Below are positions 1 through 10,736 of a DNA stretch of 64,000 nucleotides, piece after piece. The notes under the pieces are model-generated. The model was not told where the DNA came from and did no database searches. It saw nothing but the letters and a program-made list of their open reading frames with translations. Source of the stretch: Ashinkailepas kermadecensis (lineage: Eukaryota; Arthropoda; Thecostraca; Neolepadidae); contig JAOTOM010004735.1 in assembly GCA_034440615.1 (NCBI GenBank), positions 366,546 through 430,545 of the forward strand, given 5' to 3'. Made by a program: the position numbers and the translations under genes. How positions within the stretch are numbered: the stretch's first letter is position 1; every line of letters begins with the position of its first letter.

Positions 1-995
1 GTTCTGTAGACGATCAAGAAACATGCATATGGAACGCCTGAGCAGCAAAATGAGGACCGTTAATCATCATTATTGGATATGTTTGCAATGTATATTGGTA
101 CTCTAATACGTATTTTCTTCCCAGAACCATTGCACACTGTGTTAACTCGTAAACACTGGCCAGAAATTATTACCGACAAGGTATGCAGGTTACAGGGACG
201 ATTTTGGTCGTAATCAAAGAGCTTCTAATTTGGAACAGAATGAGAGGCTCAATTTGCCTAAAATTTGTTTATCCCAGGAATACCTGGGGTCCTACGCACA
301 TGAGGGGTAGGAGCATTCCCCCTCCGCATTTTGTTTTCCTAGAATGTCTCAGGAACCAATTAAGGTAGACAGCTCAAGTTTTGGACACATCTACATGGGT
401 ACCAGGCACACAGAGTCAACGTTTGGGCATGCATGCTGACGTCATAATGACGTAAACTAAGTTCATGGGTGCTTGTATATTGGATAATTATTATTTTGTG
501 CTTGTTATCCAAACATTATGCACTGTAAATGTGACCTACTAACTGTCACACAGGATAGATTCAAAGTCTGCATGTCCTAAGCGACTGAAAGTATGTCAAA
601 ATGTACTACTAGAATATGGCTCACAGATGTAATTAGTACTTATAATATAATATAGCTGTACCAAATCGGCCCGACGCTGAGAACGGGTGCTGAGCTGATC
701 GTAGATTCTAGTCGGCCGTCCGCACACTAACTCCGCAGCCTCGTCATCACGGCCAGTCCTGGCTCCATAATCACTCACGATGTGGACACCATGGATTCAG
801 AGACACGAAGAACACCTCGTCTCCCGAGAGAAAAGTCGCAAACTGACTGAACTTGACTGACATTGAATTTGTTCTGGTTTCGCTGACACTTACCTACTTC
901 ACTTTTAAGTTCTTCACCATGAAGTCTGCCTCCTTTTTTATGTTCACAATCGACGACTGACTCGGAAGTCCTCCCTGGGTAAGTCCCGGACTCAC
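1..995. other. Unique sequence, no gene seen
   Basis: AT-rich, non-repetitive stretch. The open frames are short (61 codons or fewer) and show no recognisable domain or splice context. Nothing further can be supported. Confidence 0.5.
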
Positions 996-1146
996 CGGGA
1001 GTCCTCTCGCAAATCTCCTCAAGGATTTTCCATTCAACCAGCTGCAAGCTATAATTAAACACATGATCATAATAATCGCTACGTCCAAACTCTTTTGCAC
1101 TGGTTAATAAGTGAACTAATTCATCTCTGCTTACGCTCACCTCCAT
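996..1146 (-). CDS. Possible first coding exon, unknown protein
   Basis: An open frame of 50 codons on the minus strand starts at an ATG (1146-1144; an alternative in-frame ATG lies at 1170). It ends at a strong splice-donor match, G|GTGAGTCCG, with the intron starting at 995. The predicted peptide is acidic and protein-like, including the segments SRDELVHLLTSAKEFGR and LVEWKILEEICERTP, and looks helical. Reading past the donor gives low-complexity-like sequence until a stop at 775, which fits an exon ending at the donor. I do not recognise a family, and no downstream exon was found on this strand before the window edge. It may be a chance ORF; composition and the donor are the only support. 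Confidence 0.28.
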
Positions 1147-1170
1147 GTTCACTACGCAAAATCCAACCAC

Positions 1171-3560
1171 ACTGACCCGACCCTTACAGACAATGACAGC
1201 TCTCCTGGCATGGTGAGCGAATGTGCTCTATCTCAACTCAGTCGCCTTATCGGGAAGAGTTTTTTTTTGGCAAAGCGACTGCTGGATCAGGTTATCAGGT
1301 CATAACATCCCGCTAGTCGGCTTATTGTAGCGCCCGGCCCGGGCTTCCTCGTGCTGCTAGGGCCTGCCGCCGCACCGGCCTACCGGGATACAATTGATCA
1401 CAACACTATGCACGCAGACGCAGCTTAGCGCAGACGAAACTTACGATACATACAGTCAATGGATCGCTGCTTTCTTTGGCACTGGTCTCTAGTTATGCGT
1501 TGTTGTGCATTTTTGAAGACCTCATTGGAACTTGGATGTACCAAAAATTTGAAAGAATATTGCACTGACTCATTGTTTGATCAAAGACAGCATATTGTGA
1601 AACGTTCTATTCCCTTTTGAATTGCTTGATGCAATGCAAATGTTCTCAATTATCGCTTCATATCTCACCCAGATTTTTGGAATGCGTTTATTTACCCGCG
1701 TATTTTGAATGCCTTTATCAGACGTCAAACTCCGACATTGATACACATATGCGTAGTTTTTTTACACGCGTAATGTTGTCCATCTTCGTGGTCTTGTTTC
1801 TGTGTCAAAGCGTAGGCATTTTCATAATAAAAAATTGCACTGTACTGTACATCGACATATGGGGGTAATACGAACTGATTGCTGCATAGCTGTTTCTTCA
1901 TTTCTATAGTGACAAGGGTACCCAGGTCATCCAGTTCATACATACTCCAGTCTGCACGTCCTTGGTCATGATTAACCTGTGATCAGTGAAAGGCTGTAAA
2001 ATCGGTTATGGATTTTTGTTTTAAAATGTTGTGCATGGTTAATTAAGCTTGGAAGATAATTAGACGGTAACCATTCGTGGTGCACGTTAACACCAGTGGT
2101 GCTTGACAAACATCAGGTGTGCTCAATCACAATTGCCACCACATATACCTCCTTATTGTCCACCCATGTAGCCTGCGTATTTGTAGGCACTACGCAGACA
2201 AGTAAGATATGGCATCTTACATCGTGATAATTGCAATGGATATGTACCACCGTCACATGAACACCCTGACCCTGACCTTGACGTCGGTGTTTCTAGTCTA
2301 GACATGAGCGCCCATCAGCATCATAATGCATTCTGGGTAAGATTTTCGGGACGTTGCCCAAGGATGCAAATAGACTTATCTGGACGGACGGTAACGGGAA
2401 ATAGTCACTTTTCGAAAGACGCTTGATGTGAGACAGCATATTTCCTTTGTTCGTTTTTTAATACAACCACTGGCGATGCCATTTGCAGTTCTAGCTTATT
2501 GTTTGAAAAAAACTTATATCACTCATAGTTGTTGTTGTTTTACTTACTTCCGGGAAATCGCCACGTACCCCCCCCTCCCTGAAAGTTTCACCCGAGAGCG
2601 CGCCTGAGCTTTTCCTGGAACCTGAAGTGGCATGTCATATGGCAAGCTGGTGCAATTGGATGAGATGCGCATCTTCTTCGCGACTAAGAGCGGACAACTC
2701 CCCCGCCTTCGGTGGCCTCTGCCGCCACTCACTCCTTAGAAACCGCACACTTGCTTCGAGCGGCTGAGACGCATCTGAACAGGTTGTCCATTGGAACACA
2801 TACCAATCGCTGTCTATAATATATTACGATGCTAATATGAGAAAGCAACGATTCATGATTGCTTTTTTTCTTCAAAACCGAAATGAAGATTCCAAACCAT
2901 ATTGACAGAGGATTGTACTGGAGCCACACCGCGAGAAGGTGCTCCTGTCTTGCATGAAACATCCCACAAAAGTGAGTTCTTCCCTGTTGCCGCCCATCTA
3001 AGTTGGTTTGTCTACAACCACGGTTGACGTCACGCACGTTTTTCCCAGAATGCATTACTGGCACCTGAGCATGCCTACTGGGAATCCAAATCTGCTGCAT
3101 CCACGACACACATCTGGCTCTTACAGTATTCTGCAGCCATGGCTTTTACGTCTCGAAGAGAACTGTGAATATGGGGGTGGAGCGTGAAGGCGACGGTTGG
3201 AGGAAGGTCACTGGGGGACATAAATATTTGGTTAGAAGTGCATGCATTGCCTGCACACGTCAGGTCAAGGCTGCATATCTCCAAGCAAGAATACGAGGAG
3301 AGCTATGAGACTCAGCAATTGTGCTCACCTTCGCAAATTGAGATCTTGTTTTGTTGATGTCATTTGCTTTGCAATGCATATTACATACTGCATGTATATC
3401 TTTCTAGAAGGCATTGCTTTGAGGCAGGAGCATTAGAAAGGATGGATCTCAGCAAGTGTGCCTTCCCATCTGTCCATTATTGCTTACTTACTATACGCTT
3501 CAAAGCCTAATTGTTGTACCCACATAGGTACCTTGTGTGGCTCTAGTGAGCATACAACCT
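1171..3560. other. Unique sequence, no gene seen
   Basis: Mostly AT-rich non-repetitive DNA with a short GC-rich patch near 1325-1385. The open frames here (for example 126 codons on the minus strand at 2729-3109) carry no recognisable motif. No repeat or element boundary was found. Confidence 0.4.
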
Positions 3561-3566
3561 GGTCGA

Positions 3567-3605
3567 AGGGCCCCAAGCCCAAATAACTAACGAATTAATT
3601 GCCCT
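3567..3605 (+). mobile_element. SINE/LINE 3' tail, weak copy
   Basis: The segment GGGCCCCAAGCCCAAATAAC followed by TAACGAATTAATT resembles the end of the tail module seen better at 17838 and 24468. Only the distal half is recognisable, so this is the weakest of the copies. Confidence 0.35.
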
Positions 3606-3609
3606 GCAA

Positions 3610-4121
3610 ATCCAACAGTTTCTTAATTAATTATCTTCATGGCAACCCTGATTACATTTTTGTAACTAGTTCATTTAGCATTGGCATTTGATCAGTAGCA
3701 AGTACCAACCACCAAATGTTTGCTCTGACATGAATGTGGCAGGCATATGCTCTTTGCTGATAGTTTTTTGGAACACTTTATATCGTGCTAACTGCCCAAT
3801 CCTTTTCAAAATGTCTGGATGTAGGTAGGTACAGTTATATAGGTGAAAAGCCAATGTGGCACAAAACAGTACACCAATACGAAACCGTTGCATATAATGA
3901 CAGCAGATATACCTGCATATTGTGCACCCATAAATATTTGAAAGGAATTTACACATTGGTTGATTTTCGGTAAATGATCACCCACGGGTCTGGATTGATA
4001 TTTGATACCCTGCTTTTAAGCATGTGGTATTTATGTGGGCTGAGGATAGCAGTACATTCAAATTGATTGATGGCATTTTCTATTAACTATAGTTTCCATA
4101 TCAATGTTTCCTTAAGTAATT
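3610..4121. other. Unique sequence, no gene seen
   Basis: AT-rich stretch without repeats or convincing coding potential. Confidence 0.4.
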
Positions 4122-4293
4122 GGGGGACGAGTAGTCTAGGTGTAAGTTTTCCGTCTCACAATCAAAAGAGTGTGAATCAAAAGATTGGTCCGGTGTCACC
4201 TGTCGCTACTCTTCGCCCGCGACCAATCGGGGTGAGAGATTGACGACGCTACATGACTCAACGGCCGATGTGTCGTAAAATCAATAACCACCA
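4122..4293 (+). mobile_element. tRNA-derived SINE, family A, copy 1
   Basis: This aligns along its length with the reverse complement of 38202-38363. Shared blocks are GGGGACGAGT.GTCTA (A-box region), CGTCTCACAATC, CTGTCGCTACTCTTCGCC, GCGACCAATCGG and ACTCAACGG, ending in GTCGTAAAA.CAATAACC. The B-box region is degenerate here but well preserved in copy 2 (GGGTTCGCGTCTC). The head is tRNA-like, followed by a unique body and a short AACC-type tail. It is non-coding and would have depended on RNA polymerase III and on LINE enzymes in trans. Confidence 0.75.
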
Positions 4294-4600
4294 CCACAAT
4301 AGGCAATTGCTGACTGAAGGATATAGGATCCTGACTAAGTAATGCACTGCCATGCACCAATCTACCTCATTATTGAGCCTAATAAAACTGACAGGAAATA
4401 CCAAATTCAGAGTGAAGGTAATCTGCTTGAGCCTAATATACAATTTGTGTATAAGAGCCTAATATGCATTTTTGAAATATAATTTTATTGGGCGGAATCT
4501 CACAAAATCACCAGTTCTTTCATTGGAATTCGGAAGGAATTTAGTGTGATAACTTCCTAACATAACAACACTAGTGACGTTCTCCGAACCGGCTCATGCC
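4294..4600. other. Unique AT-rich sequence, no gene seen
   Basis: It contains two near-copies of GAGCCTAATAT (about 4430 and 4457) and otherwise nothing recognisable. Confidence 0.4.
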
Positions 4601-4785
4601 GTGCGCCAGTCCGCTGGGTGAGATCCGCCTGTCCCTGGTGCGCCATTCCCCCGGGTGGGATCCGCCTTACCCTGGTGCGCCAGTCCGTCGGGTGGGCTAC
4701 GCCTACCCCTGGTGCGCCAGTCCGCCGGATGGGATCCGCCTGCTCCTTGTGCTCCAGTCCGCCGGGTGGGATCTGCCGGCCCCTG
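4601..4785. repeat. Minisatellite, 37-bp unit, 5 copies
   Basis: Units begin at 4601, 4638, 4675, 4712 and 4749, each opening with GTGCGCCAGTCCG or a one- or two-base variant and ending in CCCTG or CCTTG. Because 37 is not a multiple of 3, all three frames cycle through the array. The overlapping ORFs on both strands (4557-5094) are by-products. Confidence 0.9.
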
Positions 4786-5479
4786 GAGGGCGTGGCTCTG
4801 GAATTTGTGTCGACTGCGGAGACGCACGGGGCCCCATCCAAGCTCGGCGGCGGTGCGCCGGCCGACTGGTGCCTAGCCGGAGGCCGTGCAGGGAACAGTG
4901 AGTGCTTGGTTACCACTGCAATCGGCTGGCACGACACGGGTGGAGTCGGCTGTCAGTTCAACTTCTCCACCTCTGGCCGGTGCAAGACACATAAAATGCC
5001 GGCGGTGGGCTCCCCAACTGCCGAAATGCAGTCGGAACCGACCGCCAGTTCACGTGAGCCTTCCCCCAATCGCTGTCACAAGACAGTCATGTGAGACTTG
5101 TTTGTCAGCATGCACGTGCAATCATATGAAGCTTACTTTTGCTCACAGACTGATGTATGTCTGCCATCATGCAACGCCACGGCGTTGGTAGCGAATCCTT
5201 CTATTGGTGTGACCGGAGCAGAAGAAAGGCAGAGTGAGGAAACGGTGCCCCCCGCCCCCGACACTTGACCCACGGTCATTCATGTGACCTTGTCGTTTGT
5301 CCGCCTAATGGCTCCATCTATCAGACGCGGTCACTCATCAATCAGGCTTGATGGTAATCCAAACAACCCAGATATCTAGGCAACAGAGCCGATGACGACC
5401 GTGTACCGCGGTGCCGTCCAATCTCCGGCCGCACTGGTGCCAGGAGCGACGGTGTCGGATTTAGACGGTCGCTGTTTTA
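4786..5479. other. GC-rich sequence, no gene seen
   Basis: Sequence between two arrays. Open frames extend out of the 37-bp array but have no recognisable domain. Confidence 0.4.
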
Positions 5480-6275
5480 TGTCGAGGCCGAGGGTACAGC
5501 AGCGGGGGTGTGGCTTATGGCAGAGGGTCGCAATATTGTCAGGAGCGTCTGGTGTGGCTTATGGCAGAGCGTCGCTATGTTGTTACGGGCGTCGATGCTG
5601 GGTATGGCAGGTGGATGCGGTATTGTCAGGGCGTCGGTGTCAGGTATGTCAGAGGCGTCAATGTCAGGTATGACAAGGAGTCGCGGTAGTGTCGGGGGCG
5701 TCGGTGCTGGATTTGGCAGGTTATCGCGGTATGGTGCCAGGGATGTCGGTGTTGGGTATGTCATTGGGTCGCGGTGTTGTGTCGGTGTGCGGTACGGCAA
5801 TGGGCCGCTATAATGTGAGGGCGTCGATGCTGAATAAGGCAGCGGATCGTGGTGTGTCGGGGGCGTCGGTGCTGGGTTTGGCAGACTATCGCGGTATGGC
5901 GCCAGGGTTGTCGGTGCTGAGTATGGTAGTCAGTCGCGTATAGTATCGGGTGTCGATACTGGGTATGGCAGAGGGTCGCGGTGTTGTGAGTGGCACAATG
6001 TTAGGTATGGCAGAGGGTCGCGGTGTTGTGAGGGGCGTCAATGTTAGGTATGGCAGAGGGTCGCGGTGGTGTGAGGGGCGTCGATCTTGGGTATGGCAGA
6101 GGGTCGCGGTGTTGTGAGGGGCGTCAATGCTAGGTATGGCAGAGGGTCGCGGTGGTGTGAGGGGCGTCGATGTTGGGTATGGCAGAGGGTCGCAGTGTTG
6201 TGAGGGGCATTGGAGCTGGGTATAGCAGAGGGTCGTGGCGTGTCGGGGGTGGCGTTGCTGGGTATCTTAGTTGGC
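5480..6275. repeat. Minisatellite, 43-bp unit, about 18 copies
   Basis: Exact 43-bp spacing is seen for GGTATGGCAGAGGGTCGCGG at 6004, 6047, 6090, 6133 and 6176, with a variant at 6219. Upstream copies to about 5480 are progressively more diverged (GGTATGTC, GGTTTGGC). The homogeneous copies lie at the 3' end, which suggests recent amplification there. Confidence 0.88.
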
Positions 6276-6279
6276 CGCG

Positions 6280-7380
6280 ACCTCCGTGCCAATGATATTG
6301 TCCGCAAGCTACCTGACGACTGATGGAGGACATGGTTGGAACTTGACTGTTGCAGAAGAGTGAAACTATGACGACGTGCTGCAGCAATAAAGCAGCGAAT
6401 GCTTTATTTTTGAAAGTAGTTCAAAGCTGAAGAGCGAAATATATGAATACTTAATGAGTGTAAAATATATTGTGAAGTAACGTCAGTAGACTAAAATATC
6501 TTCAAATGAGAAAGTGTTCCTTTGAATCGGAATGTTCCACCATGCTGGATGAAGCATGTGTTTTTCTGCCAGGTTCTCGAACGTCGATGCATATTTAACA
6601 CGGCACTGAAGTCACGGTAGGATAGACGAGCCCTAAGAGCGGTATTCCGTTGTGATGGTGGAGCAGTTGTGATGGTGGAGCAGTGGTGCTCGGCCAGCCC
6701 CGCGTTGGGTTCGACGTGGAGGCTGAGTTCGATTATGGACCCCTGACGCCAGATTGCCAGGCATGGCTTTGTGATCGGGCGTTCAGGTCAAACGTCACGT
6801 AGGGTAAGCAGTTACGAGGAATCTGAAGGAATTCAAGCCGCGCGTTTCGACCCGGCACAAGGCTGGAAGGTGAAAAATGATGACAAATACATTGTATCAT
6901 TTATTGATGGCATTCACAGTTGTGTTCCCGGGGTGGCAATTACGATGATGGCCGTTCCAAATGTAACCTGGAAACCGTCGAGACAGCTGTTAGATTGATG
7001 ACTATTTTTGCGTTAAATGCGGCTGAGGCTCTTCATTGTTGATAATCAAGCGGATGTCAACGTCGAAGAGGCTTATGGTGATGACTCATCTTGCATTGAC
7101 ACTCGATGCTCAGGCAGCACAACATTTGTACCTATGCTACTCATTTTTTACCGTGTTGCTTGTCTTGGGAGCCAAGTCCGCACTGCATTCTTGAATTTCC
7201 GCATTGATGGAAAACAACGACACCTGTTCCCACGCCATTGGTTGCTTGTCAGATTGACTACTTAGTAGTTGGTAGTGATCGTTGGCGGTTGGCCTGTGCG
7301 GTAGCCTCAGATGTTGAGGCGCAGTGCCACGCTGTCTCGGCCGGTGGTTGGTGGCGCGCCAGGTGGTGACAAGGGGCAGC
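6280..7380. other. Unique sequence, no gene seen
   Basis: A mostly AT-rich stretch between arrays. GATGGTGGAGCAGT is repeated twice near 6655-6685. Open frames of 75-88 codons show no known motif. Confidence 0.4.
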
Positions 7381-7383
7381 CTG

Positions 7384-8200
7384 TTGTCGGGCGGTGTTGC
7401 CAATCCCTCCCCTGACGCCCCGCCCTCGCCACCTGTCGGCGTCTCTCGGTGCGGGCCGATGTCACGCTGTCTGGTCAGACCGTCTCGCTGTCAGGTCAGA
7501 CCGTCGAACTGTGTGGTCGAACCGTCGGCATGTGCCGGGTGGTGCTGCCGATCCCTTCCCTGACGCCCCGCCCTCGCCACCTGTCGGCGTCTCTCGGTGC
7601 GGACCGATGATGTCACGCTGTCTGCTCAGACCGTCAGACTGTGTGGTCGGACCGTCAGATTGTGTGGTCGGACCGTCGAACTGTGTGGTCGAACCGTCGG
7701 CATGTGTCGGGTGGTGCTGCCGATCCCTTCTCTGACGCCCCGCCTTCGCCGGCCGTCGGCGTCTCTCGGTGCGGGCCGATGATGTCACGCTGTCTGTTCA
7801 GACAGTCAGACTGTGTGGTCGGACCGTCAACCTGTTGTCGGGCGGTGCTGCCAATCCCTCCCCTGACGCCCCGCCCTCGCCACCTGTCGGCGTCTCTCGG
7901 TGCGGGCCGATGATGTCACGCTGTCTGCTCAGACCGTCAGACTGTGTGGTCGGACCGTCAGCCTGTTGTCGGGTGGTGCTGCCAATCCCTTCCCTGACCT
8001 TCGCCAGCCGTCGGCGTTTCTCGGTACGTGCCGATGTCACGCTGTCTGGTCAGACAGTCCCACTGTCAGGTCAAACCGTCAAACTGTGTGGTCGGACCGT
8101 CTGCCTGTCGCCGGCCATCAGACTGTGTTGTGGGATCGACAGCCTGTTCGGGCGAGGCGTCAGACTGCTCGGATTGTCATACCGTGGTGGGAGCGTCAGC
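7384..8200. repeat. Composite minisatellite, 131-172-bp unit
   Basis: The anchor GACGCCCCGCC recurs at 7414, 7562, 7734 and 7865, with a decayed copy near 7996. Spacings are 148, 172 and 131 bp. Each unit carries CACCTGTCGGCGTCTCTCGG, GATGTCACGCTGTCT, and a variable number of the 21-bp module that forms the pure array downstream. Unit length differs mainly by the number of 21-bp modules. This is a higher-order repeat and does not look coding. Confidence 0.85.
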
Positions 8201-8283
8201 CTGCTGGATAGGACTGTACGATCTGGATATCAGACTGTGTGGGCGGATCGTATAACTGTAATTGGACCGTCGCACCGTGAGGT

Positions 8284-8822
8284 CGGGCGTCAGACTGTGT
8301 GGTCGGGACATCAGACTGTGGTCCGGATATTAGACTGTGTGGTCGGACCGTCAGACTGTGTGGTCGGACCGTCAGACTGTGTGGTCGGGCCGTCAGACTG
8401 TGTGGTCGGACCGTCAGACTGTGTGGTCGGACCGTCAGACTGTGTGGTCGGACCGTCAGACTGTGTGGTCTGACCGTCAGACTGTGTTGTTGGACCGTCC
8501 GACTGTGTGGTCGGGATATCAGACTGTGTGGTCGGGTCGTCAGACTGTGTGGTCGGACCGTCAGACTGTGTGGTCGGACCGTCAGACTGTGTGGTCGGAC
8601 CGTCAGACTGTGTGGTCGGACCGTCAGACTGTGTGGTCGGACCGTCAGACTGTGTGGTCGGACCGTCAGACTGTGTGGTCGGGTCGTCAGACTGTGTGGT
8701 CGGGACATCAGACTGTGTGGTCGGGTCGTCAGACTGTGTGGTCTGACCGTCAGACTGTGTGGTCGGGTCGTCGGACTGTGTGGTCGGACCGTCAGACTGT
8801 GTGGTCGGGCCGTCAGACTGCG
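8284..8822. repeat. 21-bp minisatellite array 1, about 25 copies
   Basis: The unit is GTCAGACTGTGTGGTCGGACC (shown as core GTCAGACTGTGTGGTCGG plus ACC), with recurring variants GGGCC, GGGTCGTC and GGACATC. A 21-bp unit keeps all frames open, producing 7-residue repeat ORFs in several frames on both strands (VRLCGRT, DCVVGPS, TVRPHSL). Such simultaneous opening is a sign of non-coding tandem DNA. Confidence 0.95.
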
Positions 8823-9108
8823 GTCGGACAGCTCATGTACCAGGTTCCCCATCACGTTCGTAGACCGTCTCGAGCGTGGCAGCTAAGCTTATGCAGCCTA
8901 CCATTTATCATACCTGACATGACAAGCTGGCGGCCTCTGATGAGATATACTTCTCGATTGCTTTTAAAGAAAATACTATTGAAGGGCAGTAGCCGTCGGG
9001 GACGTGGTGTAGTCATGATGTGGAATATGGGCGGGGGAGCGTGGATGTTTTCGTCTCAGCTTTGGTGTGTGATCCCGTAAATCGTGCTGCTTTTAGCAGC
9101 TTAAATGC
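8823..9108 (+). repeat. Duplicated flank of the 21-bp array, copy 1
   Basis: This matches 10422-10736 in the same orientation. Shared blocks include ACCGTCTCGAGC, GAAGGGCAGTAGCCG, GTGGAATATGGGC and GTTTTCGTCTCAGCTTTGG, ending in GAGCAGCTT or TAGCAGCTT. With the adjoining array it forms one duplicated module. Minus-strand translations of both copies share HTKAETKT, but neither frame is otherwise open over the module. Confidence 0.88.
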
Positions 9109-10104
9109 ACTGTCCGAGTTGTTCAGTCGAATTTCAACTGAACACGGAACTATGAAGGAAGCAGCTCTTTTTCGGACTGGATGCCTTCTTGTTGCCAAAC
9201 TCGATTCACTCCGTTTCCTCGTAATTTGCTCACCCTAATTTCCCGCATGGCAGCAAGATTCTTGTGGGGTTACCCCAGTTCAATCTATCAGAATTACTAT
9301 AGTTCTCCACTAATGTTGGTGTCAGCTAATGAGCTTGCGAATTGTTCCCACCGACACAACAGCAGCAGTATGTGAACAAAGTGGCGTCCAGAAGCGTCGG
9401 CCATATTGATGGTGCATATCGAATATTACCCGAGGGTCTTTGTTGTTTTGGAACAATGTGTGATCTTTGGTTGGACTCTGATATAAGACATTGCTTCGGT
9501 TGGACTATTTATAGACATTGATATCTATATCAGGTATTAATTGATGTGATATGCATGTGGGATCAGTGTGTCGAAATTCATTTTCAGTCGAGTGTCTGGT
9601 GTAAATAAATATCTTCTATTTTTCTCTATTGTAGATATAACTAATATGCTGTCTGGTACATCATGCATTTGCTATGTAACTGTACAGCATTATGATAGGT
9701 CTACCAAACCAGGGGTTCCAACTCTCTATTTTCAGCACATTTTCAGATTGAATAGGGAAGTGGCAAATTAACATTAGCGGAGTACCAAACCAGGTGGTTC
9801 CAATCCCCCGAACCACCTGGGATCTCCAGCCATGCATCCAGACCAAATTGCATGTCGTGCACCCAGCCATGCATCCTTTCCAGAAAATTATCCTCTCGTT
9901 TTAGCGTTTTTATTTGAAGGTTGAGTGGTGCTGTTTCACAATGTGAACTGCTCTGTGTTAAAGTACTCAAAATGCACTGAAAAGTGCAAACTGAGGTTCT
10001 GGTCTCACATGTTTGAGGAAAAATGTCCTCCGTATTTGGTTAGCCAAAATATTCCTCTCCACATCTGGGATTACAAGTACAAATCCAACCCTGCTGTTCT
10101 GCGA
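9109..10104. other. Spacer between the duplicated modules
   Basis: AT-rich unique DNA. Near 9700-9860 short phrases are echoed: ACCAAACCAGG and GGTTCCAA occur twice, and CAGCCATGCATCC occurs twice. No gene is supported. Confidence 0.45.
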
Positions 10105-10421
10105 TGTGACCATCAGACTATGTGATCTGACCGTCAGACTGTGTGGTCGGGCCGTCAGACTGTGTGGTCTGACCGTCAGCTGTGTTGCCGGACCGTCCGG
10201 CTGTGTGGTCCCACCGTCAGACTGTGTTGCCGGACCGTCCGGCTGTGTGGTCCCACCGTCCGACTGTGTGGTCCCACCGTCAGACTGTGTGGTCCAACCG
10301 TCAGACTGTGTGGTCCCACCGTCCGGCTGTGTGGTCCCACCGTCCGGCTGTGTGGTCCCACCGTCAGACTGTGTGGTCCGACCGTCAGACTATGTTCGGG
10401 CCGTCAGACTGTGTGGTCGGA
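10105..10421. repeat. 21-bp minisatellite array 2, about 15 copies
   Basis: Same 21-bp unit as at 8284-8822, here dominated by the variants GTCAGACTGTGTGGTCCCACC (core plus CCCACC) and GTCCGGCTGTGTGGTC. The array-2-specific CCCACC variants show that it homogenised separately after duplication. Confidence 0.93.
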
Positions 10422-10736
10422 TAGCTGCTGTCTCAGTTTCCCCGTCACGTTTGTAAACCGTCTCGAGCCTAGCAGCCAGGTTTATTTAGCCTGCCATATG
10501 TCATACCTGACACATCACTCACGTCATACCTGACAAGACTCATTATAAGCCACGGCTGGTGGCGTGTAATGAAATATGCTTCTCGGTCGTTTTTAAATGA
10601 ATTAATATTGAAGGGCAGTAGCCGACAGTCGGGGACGTCGTGTAGCCATGTGGAATATGGGCCGGAGAGCGTGAATGTTTTCGTCTCAGCTTTGGTGTGT
10701 GAGTGAAACGTGTCGCTTCGAGCAGCTTGAGTTTCA
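10422..10736 (+). repeat. Duplicated flank of the 21-bp array, copy 2
   Basis: Second copy of the flank at 8823-9108, with several small indels (for example an extra CATACCTGACA phrase near 10500). Order and orientation relative to the 21-bp array are conserved. Confidence 0.88.

Noticed and set aside
8196..9080. ORFs of 219-247 codons with 7-residue repeats
   Set aside because: They arise from the 21-bp array; all frames on both strands are open at once, so there is no sign of coding selection.
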